Assembly (NCBI RefSeq): GCF_900104265.1
Contig: NZ_FNJJ01000016.1
Coordinates: 62,001-126,000 of the forward strand
Direction: 5' to 3'
Length of the DNA stretch: 64,000 nucleotides
Source: Ectopseudomonas guguanensis
GTDB lineage: Bacteria; Pseudomonadota; Gammaproteobacteria; Pseudomonadales; Pseudomonadaceae
The translations under genes and the position numbers were made by a program. This document shows, piece after piece, positions 23,783 through 31,629 of the stretch. The stretch's first letter is position 1. Each line of letters starts with the position of its first letter. The notes under the pieces were generated by a model, which saw only the letters and a list, made by a program, of their open reading frames with translations, did not search any database and was not told the DNA's origin.

Positions 23783-24232
23783 ATGAAAGTCGCCATTGTC
23801 TCGGGGTCGGTCTACGGTACGGCCGAAGAAGTCGCACGTCACGCCGAGCGTCAGCTCAAGGTCGCCGGGCTGGAGGCCTGGTACAAGGCGCACGTCAGTC
23901 TCGATGAGTTGCTGGCTTTCGCGCCGGACGCCTTGCTCGCCGTGACCGCGACCACCGGCATGGGCGAGCTGCCGGACAATCTGCTGCCGCTGTACAGCGA
24001 ACTCCGTGACCGCCTGCCGGCCTGGAGCGGCAAGCCGGCCGCAGTGCTGGCGCTGGGCGACTCCAGTTACGACAGCTTCTGCGGTGGCGGCAAGCTGATC
24101 CGCGAGCTCTATGCTGAACTGGGCCTGCGCGAGGTGATGGAGATGCTGCGCCTGGACTCCAGCGAAACCGTCACCCCCGAAACCGACGCCGAGCCCTGGC
24201 TTGAGGCCTTCGCCGCGGCGCTGAAGGGCTGA
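23783..24232 (+). CDS. mioC: Flavodoxin, MioC-like
   Basis: A 149-residue FMN flavodoxin domain. The phosphate loop is SGSVYGTAEEVARH (7-20), and the isoalloxazine loops are ATTGMGELPDN and LGDSSYDSFCGGG. Length and motifs match MioC, an electron-transfer flavodoxin implicated in E. coli biotin synthase activity. The ribosome site is CCGGAG. It is divergent from the LOV gene with about 100 bases between them, and in P. aeruginosa, as I recall, a flavodoxin gene also sits near folM-folE-folX. Confidence 0.85.
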   Translation: MKVAIVSGSVYGTAEEVARHAERQLKVAGLEAWYKAHVSLDELLAFAPDALLAVTATTGMGELPDNLLPLYSELRDRLPAWSGKPAAVLALGDSSYDSFCGGGKLIRELYAELGLREVMEMLRLDSSETVTPETDAEPWLEAFAAALKG

Positions 24233-24426
24233 CCTGCGCGGTCGCGACTGCCTGGCGTCTGTGTCGAATGGTGGATAAGGGCGGCGTATAGGCCCTTGTC
24301 GCACCCTGGCGCAGCCGCGGCGTGACCCGCAAAGCCATCAAGATGGCTGCCAGGGCAACTACCACCACGCAGGCGCATGGCTAGACTGCGGACACCACCG
24401 ATCAACAAGAACATTGAGGTGTCGCC

Positions 24427-25203
24427 GTGAATGCTCCGCTGCAACTTCCTGCCGTGAAAAATCAAGTGTCCGAAGCCGAATGGCGCACGCGCGTCGATCT
24501 CGCCGCCTGCTATCGCCTGATCGCACTCTACGGTTGGGACGACCTGATCTTCACCCATATTTCCGCCAAGGTGCCGGGGACCGAAGATTTCCTCATCAAC
24601 CCCTATGGCCTGATGTTCCACGAAATCACGGCGTCCAGCCTGGTCAAGGTCGATCTGGCCGGCAGCAAGCTGATGGACAGCCCGTTCGACATCAACCCGG
24701 CCGGCTACACCATCCACAGCGCGGTGCACGAGGTGCGCCCCGACGTCGGTTGCGTGCTGCACATCCACACCCCGGCCGGCATCGCCGTGTCGGCGCAGAA
24801 GCAGGGGCTGCTGCCGCTGTCGCAACAGTCGCTGTTCGTCCTTGCCAGCCTGGCCTACCACGGCTACGAAGGGGTGGCGCTGAACCATGACGAGAAGGCG
24901 CGGCTGCAGGCGGACCTGGGCGACAAGAACTTCATGATCCTGCCCAACCACGGCCTGCTCACGGCGTTCGGCAGTATCGCCGACGCTTTTCTCGGCATGT
25001 TCATCCTGCAGCGTGCCTGCGAGATTCAGGTCATGGCGCAGAGTGGCGGCGGCGAACTGATCCATATTCCGCAGCAGATTCTCGACGGCGCTCGGGCCAT
25101 GGTCGCCGGGGTGATGAAGACGCCGCAGGGCATGGGCGGCTCGCTGCCCTGGCCGGCGCTGCTGCGCAAGCTGGACCAGCAGATGCCGGGTTACGACCAG
25201 TGA
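24427..25203 (+). CDS. Class II aldolase/adducin family protein
   Basis: A 258-residue member of the zinc-dependent class II aldolase family. Metal-binding His residues are visible in VLHIHTPAG and PNHGLLTAFG, with LIFTHISAKVPG and LINPYGLMFHEIT near the N-terminus as in fuculose-phosphate aldolases. This subgroup is usually annotated only at family level, with no known substrate. It starts at GTG 24427 with GAGGTG upstream. It overlaps the alpha/beta hydrolase gene (GTGA at 25200), forming an operon with that and the DUF1569 gene. Confidence 0.85.
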   Translation: MNAPLQLPAVKNQVSEAEWRTRVDLAACYRLIALYGWDDLIFTHISAKVPGTEDFLINPYGLMFHEITASSLVKVDLAGSKLMDSPFDINPAGYTIHSAVHEVRPDVGCVLHIHTPAGIAVSAQKQGLLPLSQQSLFVLASLAYHGYEGVALNHDEKARLQADLGDKNFMILPNHGLLTAFGSIADAFLGMFILQRACEIQVMAQSGGGELIHIPQQILDGARAMVAGVMKTPQGMGGSLPWPALLRKLDQQMPGYDQ

Positions 25204-26093
25204 GCGAGTTGCCGGGTATCGCCCTGGAGCAATGGCGCGAGCAAGGCCAGACCCTGGACTTTCGTGGCCACGCCATCCGCTACTGGGTTGCCGGTGACGC
25301 CGGGGCCGAGCCGCTGCTGCTGATTCATGGCTTTCCCAGTGCCAGCTGGGACTGGCACCGCCTGTGGGCACCGCTGGCTGCGCGTTATCGGTTGATCGCC
25401 TGCGACATGCTCGGTTTCGGTTATTCGGCCAAGCCACGTGGCCATGCCTACAGCCTGCTGGAACAGGCCGATCTGCAGCAGGCGCTGCTGGCGCATATCG
25501 GCGAACGGCGGCCACTACACCTGCTGGCCCACGACTACGGCGACAGCGTGGCCCAGGAGCTGATCGCGCGGCATCAGGACGGGCAACTGCAACTGGCCAG
25601 CTGCGTGTTCCTCAATGGCGGTCTGTTCCCCGAAACCCATCATCCGGTACGCGTGCAGAAACTGCTGCTCGGCCCGCTTGGCCCTCTGATCGGCCGATTG
25701 TTCTCGCGACGCAAGCTGGCGCAGAGTTTCGCCCGTATCTTCGGCCCGCAGACGCAGGCCAGCGACGCCGAGCTGGATGCGCTGTGGCAACTGGTGGCCT
25801 ACAACAACGGCCCAGCCGTCATGCATCGCCTGATCCGCTACATGCCCGAGCGGCGCCAGCAACGGCAGCGCTGGGTCACGGCGATGCAGGCCACCGCCGT
25901 GCCGATGCGGGTGATCGATGGCGCCTTTGACCCGATCTCGGGGACGCATATGGTGGCGCGCTACCGGGAGCTGATCGCTGACGCCGACACCGTGCTGCTC
26001 GAGGGTATCGGCCACTATCCACAGCTCGAAGCCCCGGCTGCGGTGCTCGAGCATTACCTGCAGTTTCGCCACGCAAGGAGTTCGCATGCGTAG
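25200..26093 (+). CDS. Alpha/beta hydrolase with Asp nucleophile (epoxide hydrolase/dehalogenase type)
   Basis: A 297-residue hydrolase. The oxyanion motif is HGFPSASWDW (43-52). The nucleophile elbow is LLAHDYGDSV, where Asp112 replaces the Ser of esterases, as in epoxide hydrolases and haloalkane dehalogenases. A cap region follows, and the catalytic His is probably in GIGHYPQLE near the C-terminus. It starts at GTG 25200, overlapping the aldolase stop, and ends inside the start of the next gene (8-base overlap). Which halide or epoxide it acts on is not evident. Confidence 0.85.
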   Translation: MSELPGIALEQWREQGQTLDFRGHAIRYWVAGDAGAEPLLLIHGFPSASWDWHRLWAPLAARYRLIACDMLGFGYSAKPRGHAYSLLEQADLQQALLAHIGERRPLHLLAHDYGDSVAQELIARHQDGQLQLASCVFLNGGLFPETHHPVRVQKLLLGPLGPLIGRLFSRRKLAQSFARIFGPQTQASDAELDALWQLVAYNNGPAVMHRLIRYMPERRQQRQRWVTAMQATAVPMRVIDGAFDPISGTHMVARYRELIADADTVLLEGIGHYPQLEAPAAVLEHYLQFRHARSSHA

Positions 26094-26616
26094 ACGTACC
26101 CTGCTCAAAGGCGCGGCAGTGAGCGGCGCCGCCGTGCTCGGCGCCGGTTACTGGGCATTGCCCGCCGGCCCGCGGCCGGCCGCGGTCAGCCTGGATGGCG
26201 CTCGCCAGGTACTGGCGGATCTGCAGGGTAGGGCGCTGCGAAGCGTCAGCGGCTGGAGCCCGAGTGAGGTGTTCAATCACTGCGCGCAGAGCATCGATTA
26301 CTCCATCGATGGCTATCCCGAGCTGAAGCCCGCCTGGTTTCGCCATACGCTGGGGCCTGCCGCGTTCGCCGTGTTCAGCTCGCGTGGCGCCATGCGACAC
26401 CCTCTGGACGAAGCCATTCCCGGCGCCGCCGCATTGACCGAACCGAGCAGTCAGGCGCTGGCCCTGCAGCGGCTGCAGGCAGCCTTCGAACGTTTCGCCG
26501 AGTATCGGGGGGGGCTACAGCCGCACTTCGCCTACGGCGTCCTGGATCATGCTGAATACGCCGAGGCGCACGTGTTGCACCTTTACAACCACCTGAGTCT
26601 GATTCGACCGGCCTGA
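26086..26616 (+). CDS. Tat-exported DUF1569 protein
   Basis: A 176-residue protein with a twin-Arg type leader (MRRRTLLKGAAVSGAAVLGAG) followed by a hydrophobic stretch, suggesting folded export to the periplasm. The body matches the DinB-like DUF1569 fold: GWSPSEVFNHCAQSIDYSI, LQAAFERFAEYRGG, HPLDEAIPG and the final AEAHVLHLYNHLSLI with conserved His residues likely binding a metal. Overlap with the hydrolase gene makes it the third member of the aldolase-hydrolase operon. Function is unknown. Confidence 0.85.
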   Translation: MRRRTLLKGAAVSGAAVLGAGYWALPAGPRPAAVSLDGARQVLADLQGRALRSVSGWSPSEVFNHCAQSIDYSIDGYPELKPAWFRHTLGPAAFAVFSSRGAMRHPLDEAIPGAAALTEPSSQALALQRLQAAFERFAEYRGGLQPHFAYGVLDHAEYAEAHVLHLYNHLSLIRPA

Positions 26617-26709
26617 TACGCGAGCGGTACTGGGATAAATTTTTGTCGAACCTCCTGCGCAGGCAGTGACTCACTAACTGTGTCACTCACAGAAAAGTCG
26701 AGGTCACTC

Positions 26710-27039
26710 ATGAACAACATGAACAAGAAGTTATCTGCACTGCTGTTGAGCGGGATTCTGGGCGCGATGGCGCTGCCTGCCATGGCCGAAACCGAGTCCA
26801 ATGGCACCAGCTCTCCGGGGCCGACCATGCCGTCCGCACCGGGCGAGGCTCCGATGAATCCGGGCGATGAAGGCAACGGCATCCCGCCGGTGCAGGGTCC
26901 TAACACCGACGGTAACCCCGGTGGTGATCGCGGGGGTTCCGGTGGCAATGGCACTGACGGCACTGGCACTGGTGGCACTGGCACCGGCGGCAGCGGTACT
27001 GGCGGTACCGGCGGCGCTGGTTCCGGCTCCGGTAGCTGA
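26710..27039 (+). CDS. Secreted Gly/Thr/Pro-rich low-complexity protein (109 aa)
   Basis: There is a clear signal peptide (KKLSALLLSGILGAMALPAMA, cleavage after AMA about residue 26), then a Pro/Asn/Gly-rich segment (PGEAPMNPGDEGNG) and a C-terminal tract of GT/GG/GS repeats of about 35 residues made of GGYACTGGY-type codon repeats. No cysteine, anchor or known domain follows. It is probably a small periplasmic or surface polypeptide. It stands alone between the DUF1569 gene and an SDR gene. I do not recognise a family. Confidence 0.7.
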   Translation: MNNMNKKLSALLLSGILGAMALPAMAETESNGTSSPGPTMPSAPGEAPMNPGDEGNGIPPVQGPNTDGNPGGDRGGSGGNGTDGTGTGGTGTGGSGTGGTGGAGSGSGS

Positions 27040-27075
27040 GGCACATAAGGTCGCATTATCGGCCGTCATTCAGGG

Positions 27076-27105
27076 GCCCCGCGCGCCTTGTGAAGCACGC
27101 GGGGC
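27076..27105 (+). terminator. GC-rich hairpin after the Gly-rich protein gene
   Basis: GCCCCGCG (27076-27083) pairs with CGCGGGGC (27098-27105) over a 14-base loop, about 35 bases after the stop. There is no T-run, so termination strength is doubtful. Confidence 0.3.
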
Positions 27106-27151
27106 TGCCTGACACTCGGGAGCCTTCACAACCTGCCCGAGGAAGCTTTCG

Positions 27152-28063
27152 ATGAGCGAAGCCATCCGTTTCGAAGATCAAGTGGTCATAGTCACCGGTG
27201 CTGGCGGTGGCCTGGGCCGCGCCCATGCGCTGCTGTTCGCCCGTCACGGCGCCAAGGTGGTGGTCAACGATCTCGGTGGCAGCACCCACGGTGAAGGGGC
27301 CAACGCCTCGGCGGCCGACAAGGTGGTGGAAGAGATTCGCGCCTTTGGCGGTACCGCAGTGGCCAACCACGACTCGGTCACCGATGGCCACAGGATCGTG
27401 CAGACCGCGCTGGATCATTTCGGCCGTATCGACGTGCTGGTCAACAATGCCGGCATCCTGCGCGACAAGAGCTTTCACAAGATGGAAGACGCCGACTGGG
27501 ACCTGGTCTACAAGGTTCACGTCGAAGGCGCCTACAAGACCACTCACGCCGCTTGGCCTCACTTGCGCGAACAGAACTTCGGCCGCGTGATCTTCACTTC
27601 GTCGACCTCCGGTATCTACGGCAATTTCGGCCAGAGCAACTACGGCATGGCCAAGCTCGGCCTCTATGGCCTGACCCGCACCCTGGCCATCGAAGGGCGC
27701 AAGAACAACATCCTGGTCAATGCCATCGCCCCGACCGGCGCCACGCGTATGACCGAAGGCCTGATCCCGCCGCAGGTGTTCGAGCAGCTCAAGCCCGAGC
27801 TGGTCAGCCCGCTGGTGGTGTACCTCGCTAGCGCGGCTTGCCAGGACACCGGCGGCCTGTTCGAAGTCGGCGGCGGCTGGGTCGGCAAGGTGCGCTGGGA
27901 GCGCAGCCTGGGCGCCGGTTTCGACCCCAGGGCCGGTTTCAGCCCCGAGGACGTCGCCGCGCAGTGGTCGCGTATCTGCGATTTCGACGGCGCTGCGCAC
28001 CCGGCGGACAACGTCGAAGCGCTCAGGGAAATGATGGCGAACCTGCAGAAATATGCGCTCTGA
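27152..28063 (+). CDS. SDR oxidoreductase, multifunctional-protein-2 type hydroxyacyl-CoA dehydrogenase-like
   Basis: A 303-residue short-chain dehydrogenase. It has the cofactor motif VTGAGGGLG (15-23), NNAG, the Ser in IFTSSTSG and the catalytic YGMAKLGLYGL. The long insertion VVVNDLGGSTHGEG after the second strand and the extended C-terminus (GGGWVGKVRWERS) are typical of the 17-beta-HSD4/MFE-2 dehydrogenase group acting on 3-hydroxyacyl-CoA. The ribosome site is GAGGAAG. A strong terminator follows, so it is monocistronic. Confidence 0.85.
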   Translation: MSEAIRFEDQVVIVTGAGGGLGRAHALLFARHGAKVVVNDLGGSTHGEGANASAADKVVEEIRAFGGTAVANHDSVTDGHRIVQTALDHFGRIDVLVNNAGILRDKSFHKMEDADWDLVYKVHVEGAYKTTHAAWPHLREQNFGRVIFTSSTSGIYGNFGQSNYGMAKLGLYGLTRTLAIEGRKNNILVNAIAPTGATRMTEGLIPPQVFEQLKPELVSPLVVYLASAACQDTGGLFEVGGGWVGKVRWERSLGAGFDPRAGFSPEDVAAQWSRICDFDGAAHPADNVEALREMMANLQKYAL

Positions 28064-28083
28064 GCGATAGCTGGTTGAAAAGG

Positions 28084-28108
28084 GGCCGACAGCGATGTCG
28101 GCCTTTTT
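28084..28108 (+). terminator. Rho-independent terminator of the SDR gene
   Basis: GGCCGACA (28084-28091), loop GCGA, TGTCGGCC (28096-28103), then TTTTT. The stem is perfect and followed directly by the T-run, 20 bases after the stop codon. Confidence 0.9.
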
Positions 28109-28198
28109 GCGTTGCGGGCTGCGAGCCCCACTTTCGTCGGGTGATGCCGGCGCGCAGCGCGGCTAAGCTGGGCGCATAACCATAAAAGGGAATGTTCG

Positions 28199-28807
28199 AT
28201 GCGCCGTCTGCTGCAGTTGCTGCCCATCGTCCTGCTTGCCGCCTGTTCCACCCCGGGCGCCTTCTTCGGCACCGTCAAGGGCGACGCCTTCGCGCCGCAT
28301 GTCCTCAGTGACGAAAATCATGCCCTGGTCTATCTGTACCGCCTGCGCAGCGACTGGGCCGATCAGGAGCTGGAGGCGCCCGGGCTGTTTCTCGACAACC
28401 AGCTGATCGGCAGCCTGCCGAGCAACGGCTACCTGGTGCTGGAGTTCGACGCCGCCAGCTACAAACTGGAGATGCGCCGCCCGCTGGCCGGCAGTTTCTG
28501 GACGCTGCTGGCCGACGGGCCATTCGATTTCACCCTGATCGCCAGCTTCACCCTCGACGCCGCGGTCGGCGCCACCTATTACCTGCGTTACGACGAGGAT
28601 GGCCCGCCGCCTATGGGCGGGGCGCTGGAAGGTGGCGGTGATGGGCCCTTGCAACTGGTAACTGCGGAACTGGCGCAGGCCGAGCTGGGCGCGACCCGCC
28701 AGGTGCAGCCGATGGCGCGCATCGCGGCCAGTAAGCAGGAACCGGAGCGCCCGCAACGCGGTTTCTGGCGCGCGATCGGCGAGGCGCTGGACAAGGTCGG
28801 CATCTGA
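28199..28807 (+). CDS. Lipoprotein, DUF2846-like
   Basis: A 202-residue lipoprotein with a short leader and lipobox LLAAC (Cys16), followed by Ser-Thr, which favours outer-membrane sorting. The body has ALVYLYRLR, LFLDNQLIGSLPSNGYLVLEF and a FTLDAAVGATYYLRY strand, the pattern of DUF2846 envelope proteins, with a basic C-terminal helix. It is monocistronic by spacing. No function is known for the family. Confidence 0.75.
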   Translation: MRRLLQLLPIVLLAACSTPGAFFGTVKGDAFAPHVLSDENHALVYLYRLRSDWADQELEAPGLFLDNQLIGSLPSNGYLVLEFDAASYKLEMRRPLAGSFWTLLADGPFDFTLIASFTLDAAVGATYYLRYDEDGPPPMGGALEGGGDGPLQLVTAELAQAELGATRQVQPMARIAASKQEPERPQRGFWRAIGEALDKVGI

Positions 28808-28895
28808 GCGCTCGGGAGTAGTACCCGGCTGTTACCTGTCGGAATGAACAGGGGCGAATAATGGCGTTCGTTCCACCTACCTTCAGGAGACGATC

Positions 28896-29477
28896 ATGGC
28901 TGCCAAGAAGATTCTCATGCTGGTCGGCGACTACGCCGAGGATTACGAAACCATGGTGCCGTTCCAGGCACTGCAGATGGTCGGTCACACCGTGCATGCG
29001 GTCTGCCCGGACAAGGTCACCGGACAGACGGTACGCACCGCCATCCATGATTTCGAGGGCGACCAGACCTACAGCGAGAAGCCGGGGCACAATTTTGCGC
29101 TGAACTTCGATTTCGCCAAGGTGCGCGCAGAGGATTACGACGCCCTGGTCATTCCCGGTGGCCGCGCGCCGGAATATCTGCGCCTCAATGACGAGGTCGT
29201 GACACTGGTGAAGGCGTTCGCCGCCGCTGACAAACCCATCGCCGCCGTTTGCCACGGGGCCCAGTTGCTGGCGGCCGCAGGTGTGCTGGAAGGGCGCGAA
29301 TGCAGCGCCTATCCTGCCTGTGCGCCGGAAGTGACATTGGCCGGTGGCAAGTACGTGGACATTGCAGTGGATCAGGCGCATGTGCAGGGCAAGCTGGTCA
29401 CTGCGCCGGCCTGGCCAGCGCACTCGGCCTGGCTGGCGGCGTTTCTCAAGGTGCTCGGCACGGAAATCCGTCTGTAA
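28896..29477 (+). CDS. DJ-1/PfpI family protein
   Basis: A 193-residue class I glutamine-amidotransferase-like protein. The nucleophile Cys119 is in the elbow AAVCHGAQLL, the partner acid is likely Asp or Glu from GDYAEDYE near the N-terminus, and VIPGGRAPEYLR is the usual loop. Members act as glyoxalases, deglycase-like or chaperone/peptidase-like proteins, and the sequence does not decide which. The ribosome site is CAGGAG. It is followed by a cluster of palindromic repeats. Confidence 0.9.
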   Translation: MAAKKILMLVGDYAEDYETMVPFQALQMVGHTVHAVCPDKVTGQTVRTAIHDFEGDQTYSEKPGHNFALNFDFAKVRAEDYDALVIPGGRAPEYLRLNDEVVTLVKAFAAADKPIAAVCHGAQLLAAAGVLEGRECSAYPACAPEVTLAGGKYVDIAVDQAHVQGKLVTAPAWPAHSAWLAAFLKVLGTEIRL

Positions 29478-29482
29478 CCAAC

Positions 29483-29544
29483 GTAGCCCGGATGCAATCC
29501 GGGGCCGCACCCCTGTCGGCATCCCCTGATTGCATCCGGGTTAC
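29483..29544. repeat. Inverted repeat GTAGCCCGGATGCAATC / GATTGCATCCGGGTTAC
   Basis: The 17-bp arms (29483-29499 and 29528-29544) match with one mismatch and each is itself partly palindromic around TGCA. This motif is a common pseudomonad intergenic element. It ends the DJ-1 gene region. Confidence 0.85.
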
Positions 29545-29558
29545 GACGCGAGCAAGAC

Positions 29559-29611
29559 GTAGGGCGGGTGCAACCCGCCAGTCCATATGTGGCGGGTTGC
29601 ACCCGCCCTAC
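29559..29611. repeat. Perfect 21-bp inverted repeat around GGTGCAACC
   Basis: GTAGGGCGGGTGC... (29559-29579) and ...GCACCCGCCCTAC (29591-29611) are exact reverse complements separated by 11 bases. It shares the terminal GTAGGG/CCCTAC of the GTAGGGTGCGC family and ends 18 bases before the ATG of the ribbon-helix-helix gene, so it lies in its 5' leader. Confidence 0.85.
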
Positions 29612-29629
29612 CTTTCAGGAGCACGACCG

Positions 29630-29932
29630 ATGTGCGAACTCTATGTAAAGGCCGACCCCATCCTCTACGAGTCGCGCTCACGCTCGCTGCGCATCCGCGG
29701 CGTGGTCACCACCCTGCGCCTGGAGAACCAGTTCTGGGACATCCTGCGCGAGATCGCCGAAGTCGATGGCATGACCACCAACCAGCTGATCGCCAAGCTG
29801 TACGAGGAGGTCATGGACTTTCGTGGCGAAGTGGTCAACTTCGCCTCGTTCCTGCGCGTCAGCTGCACCCGCTACCTGGCGCAGAAGGCCGGGCGTCAGG
29901 TGCCGCTGCGGGTGGTCGGCGCGGCGGGTTGA
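29630..29932 (+). CDS. Ribbon-helix-helix domain protein (RHH_4-like)
   Basis: A 100-residue protein. The N-terminal MCELYVKADP is followed by a basic strand (SRSLRIRGVVTTLRLENQFW) and two helices (DILREIAEVDGMTTNQLIAKLYEEV), the layout of a ribbon-helix-helix DNA-binding dimer. The C-terminal helix (FASFLRVSCTRYLAQKA) is typical of this RHH_4 subgroup. It may act as a small repressor of unknown target. No toxin gene is paired with it. Confidence 0.8.
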   Translation: MCELYVKADPILYESRSRSLRIRGVVTTLRLENQFWDILREIAEVDGMTTNQLIAKLYEEVMDFRGEVVNFASFLRVSCTRYLAQKAGRQVPLRVVGAAG

Positions 29933-29933
29933 A

Positions 29934-30032
29934 TCACTGGTACATCCAGAAGTTCGGGTGTTCCTGCACGCTTGGTGTAGTCACCTGTTGGGCGGGTTGG
30001 GCGGGCTGGAAGAGGCGCTTGATCAGGCTCAT
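29934..30032 (-). CDS. Possible 32-residue small protein
   Basis: A short frame starting at ATG 30032 with a GGAG ribosome site: MSLIKRLFQP, a PAQPAQQ spacer and ending HPNFWMYQ. It begins with an amphipathic basic segment and lies tail to tail with the RHH gene (one base between stops). Codon use is not decisive at this length. It resembles small unannotated proteins seen in pseudomonads, but I cannot name a family. Confidence 0.4.
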   Translation of the reverse strand: MSLIKRLFQPAQPAQQVTTPSVQEHPNFWMYQ

Positions 30033-30132
30033 GCGAGATGACTCCGTTAATGGCTGTTGAACAGGCGTGCATGATCGGAGTAGCGCTTCGATTGATAAAA
30101 CGGATTGTCTCTATGCTGGCAATTGCATATGT

Positions 30133-31629
30133 CTATGTTCTGGCCTCACCGCCAACCGCATGCCGAGGCAGTCTGACGCTGACACGCAATCCGCCGAGCG
30201 GTGATTCATCGAGGGCGATGCTGCCCTGATGCAGCTCCACCACGCGGCGCACGATGGACAGGCCAAGCCCGGCGCCCTGGCCGTCGCCGATGCGATAGAA
30301 GCGCTCGAACAGGCGCTCGCGCAGCTCCACCGGCACGCCTGGGCCGTTGTCGAGCACCTGCAGCAGCAGTTCCTGCGGCGTGGCCTGCAACTGCACCTGT
30401 ATGCAGCCGCCCTCCGGGGTGTATTGCACGGCGTTGCTCACCAGGTTCTGCAGCAGGATACCCAGGCTCGGCGCATCGGCTGGCAGGCGATAGTCGGCGG
30501 GTTCCTGGGCTTCGAGTATCAGCTCCTGCCGGCGATTGAGCGCCAGCGGTGTCAGCTCGGCCAGTTCGCTGCGCAGGAAGGCCAGCAGGTCGAGATCGCT
30601 CATGTTCAGGCGAATGCCGTTGGGGTCCAGGCGCGCCAGGGTCAGTAATTGCGCGACCACCCGTGTGGCCCGGTCGACACCGCCGCCCAACTGTCGCAGG
30701 GCCTCCTCGCGATCAACGGAATCCGGCGCTTCCAGCGCGTTCTGCGCGTGGATACGCAACACCGCCAGCGGCGTGCGCAGCTCGTGGGCGGCATCGGCGA
30801 TAAAGCGTTTTTCCTGCTCCAGCAACTGGTTGACCTGCATCAGCAGGCGGTTGAGCGCGGCGGCCATCGGCTCCAGTTCATTGGGTAAGGGCGGAAACAC
30901 CAGCGGCGCCAGGTTGTCCGGCGCGCGGCCGCGAATGGCGTCGGCCATGCGCTTGAGCGGATACAGCCCCCAGCCGACGGTCAGCCACAGCAGCAGGCCG
31001 ACGATGGGCAGGCCGATCAACAGCGGCTGCAGCGAGCGCCGGGCGATCTTGTCGATCAGTTCGCCACGCACGTCCTCGCGTTCACCCGCCAGCACCCAGT
31101 GGTAGTCGCGGCTGTCATGCAGCACGAAGACTCGCCAGCGATGCTCGCCGATGTTCAGTGTGTGATAGCCGATCAGGTAGCGGGCCAGCTGCGCCAGGCG
31201 CTGCTGCATCGGCTGGTCGTTGTCTGGCAGGACCAGGCCGAGCTGCTCGATCATGTCGTTGAGCAGGCCGGGCGGGGCACTGGCGGACTGGAACAGCAGC
31301 TCGCCATCGTCGTCGAGCATCTGGAAGGCCAGCTTGCCTTCGTATTCGTGGCCGAGCAGGTTGTCCGGGTTGCGCGCGCTGTGCAGCAACAGCGCCTCGT
31401 CGAGCACGGTCTGCATTTCGCGGCGCTCGCTCTCGCTCAGGTCATGGCGTACCAGGCCCATGAGCAGCCGCGCGGTCTGAGCCAGTTGGGCATCGAACAG
31501 CTCGCGCACCTCATGCACCGAGTCGTTGTAGATCTTGTGGCTGATCAGCCCGAAGCTACCCGCCACCAGCAGCAGGAGCAGGACCAGCAGACGGGTGCGG
31601 ATGGAGCCGAAGGTTTTCAGCAGCCTCAT
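30133..31629 (-). CDS. QseC/PmrB-like sensor histidine kinase, last gene of the seven-gene operon
   Basis: A 498-residue membrane kinase. TM1 covers about 11-30 (TRLLVLLLLLVAGSFGLI) and is followed by the QseC-type segment HEVRELFDAQLAQTARLL. A periplasmic sensor of about 150 residues comes next, then TM2 (about 200-222, PLLIGLPIVGLLLWLTVGWG), a HAMP linker, HisKA with His in RFIADAAHELRTPLAVL and an HATPase with QNLVSNAVQYTPEGG, DNGPGVP and GAGLGLSIV. It overlaps the regulator gene by ATGA. The periplasmic ligand is unknown. In QseBC/CarRS-type systems signals are metals, polyamines or small molecules; here the product of the operon itself is an attractive candidate. Confidence 0.9.
   Translation of the reverse strand: MRLLKTFGSIRTRLLVLLLLLVAGSFGLISHKIYNDSVHEVRELFDAQLAQTARLLMGLVRHDLSESERREMQTVLDEALLLHSARNPDNLLGHEYEGKLAFQMLDDDGELLFQSASAPPGLLNDMIEQLGLVLPDNDQPMQQRLAQLARYLIGYHTLNIGEHRWRVFVLHDSRDYHWVLAGEREDVRGELIDKIARRSLQPLLIGLPIVGLLLWLTVGWGLYPLKRMADAIRGRAPDNLAPLVFPPLPNELEPMAAALNRLLMQVNQLLEQEKRFIADAAHELRTPLAVLRIHAQNALEAPDSVDREEALRQLGGGVDRATRVVAQLLTLARLDPNGIRLNMSDLDLLAFLRSELAELTPLALNRRQELILEAQEPADYRLPADAPSLGILLQNLVSNAVQYTPEGGCIQVQLQATPQELLLQVLDNGPGVPVELRERLFERFYRIGDGQGAGLGLSIVRRVVELHQGSIALDESPLGGLRVSVRLPRHAVGGEART

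Noticed and set aside
29483..29611. CRISPR array or phage attachment site
   Set aside because: Repeats are palindromic and paired with no regular spacers; they belong to intergenic REP-like families.
29630..29932. Antitoxin of a toxin-antitoxin pair
   Set aside because: The RHH protein has no adjacent toxin-like gene; the only neighbour is a doubtful 32-residue frame on the other strand.
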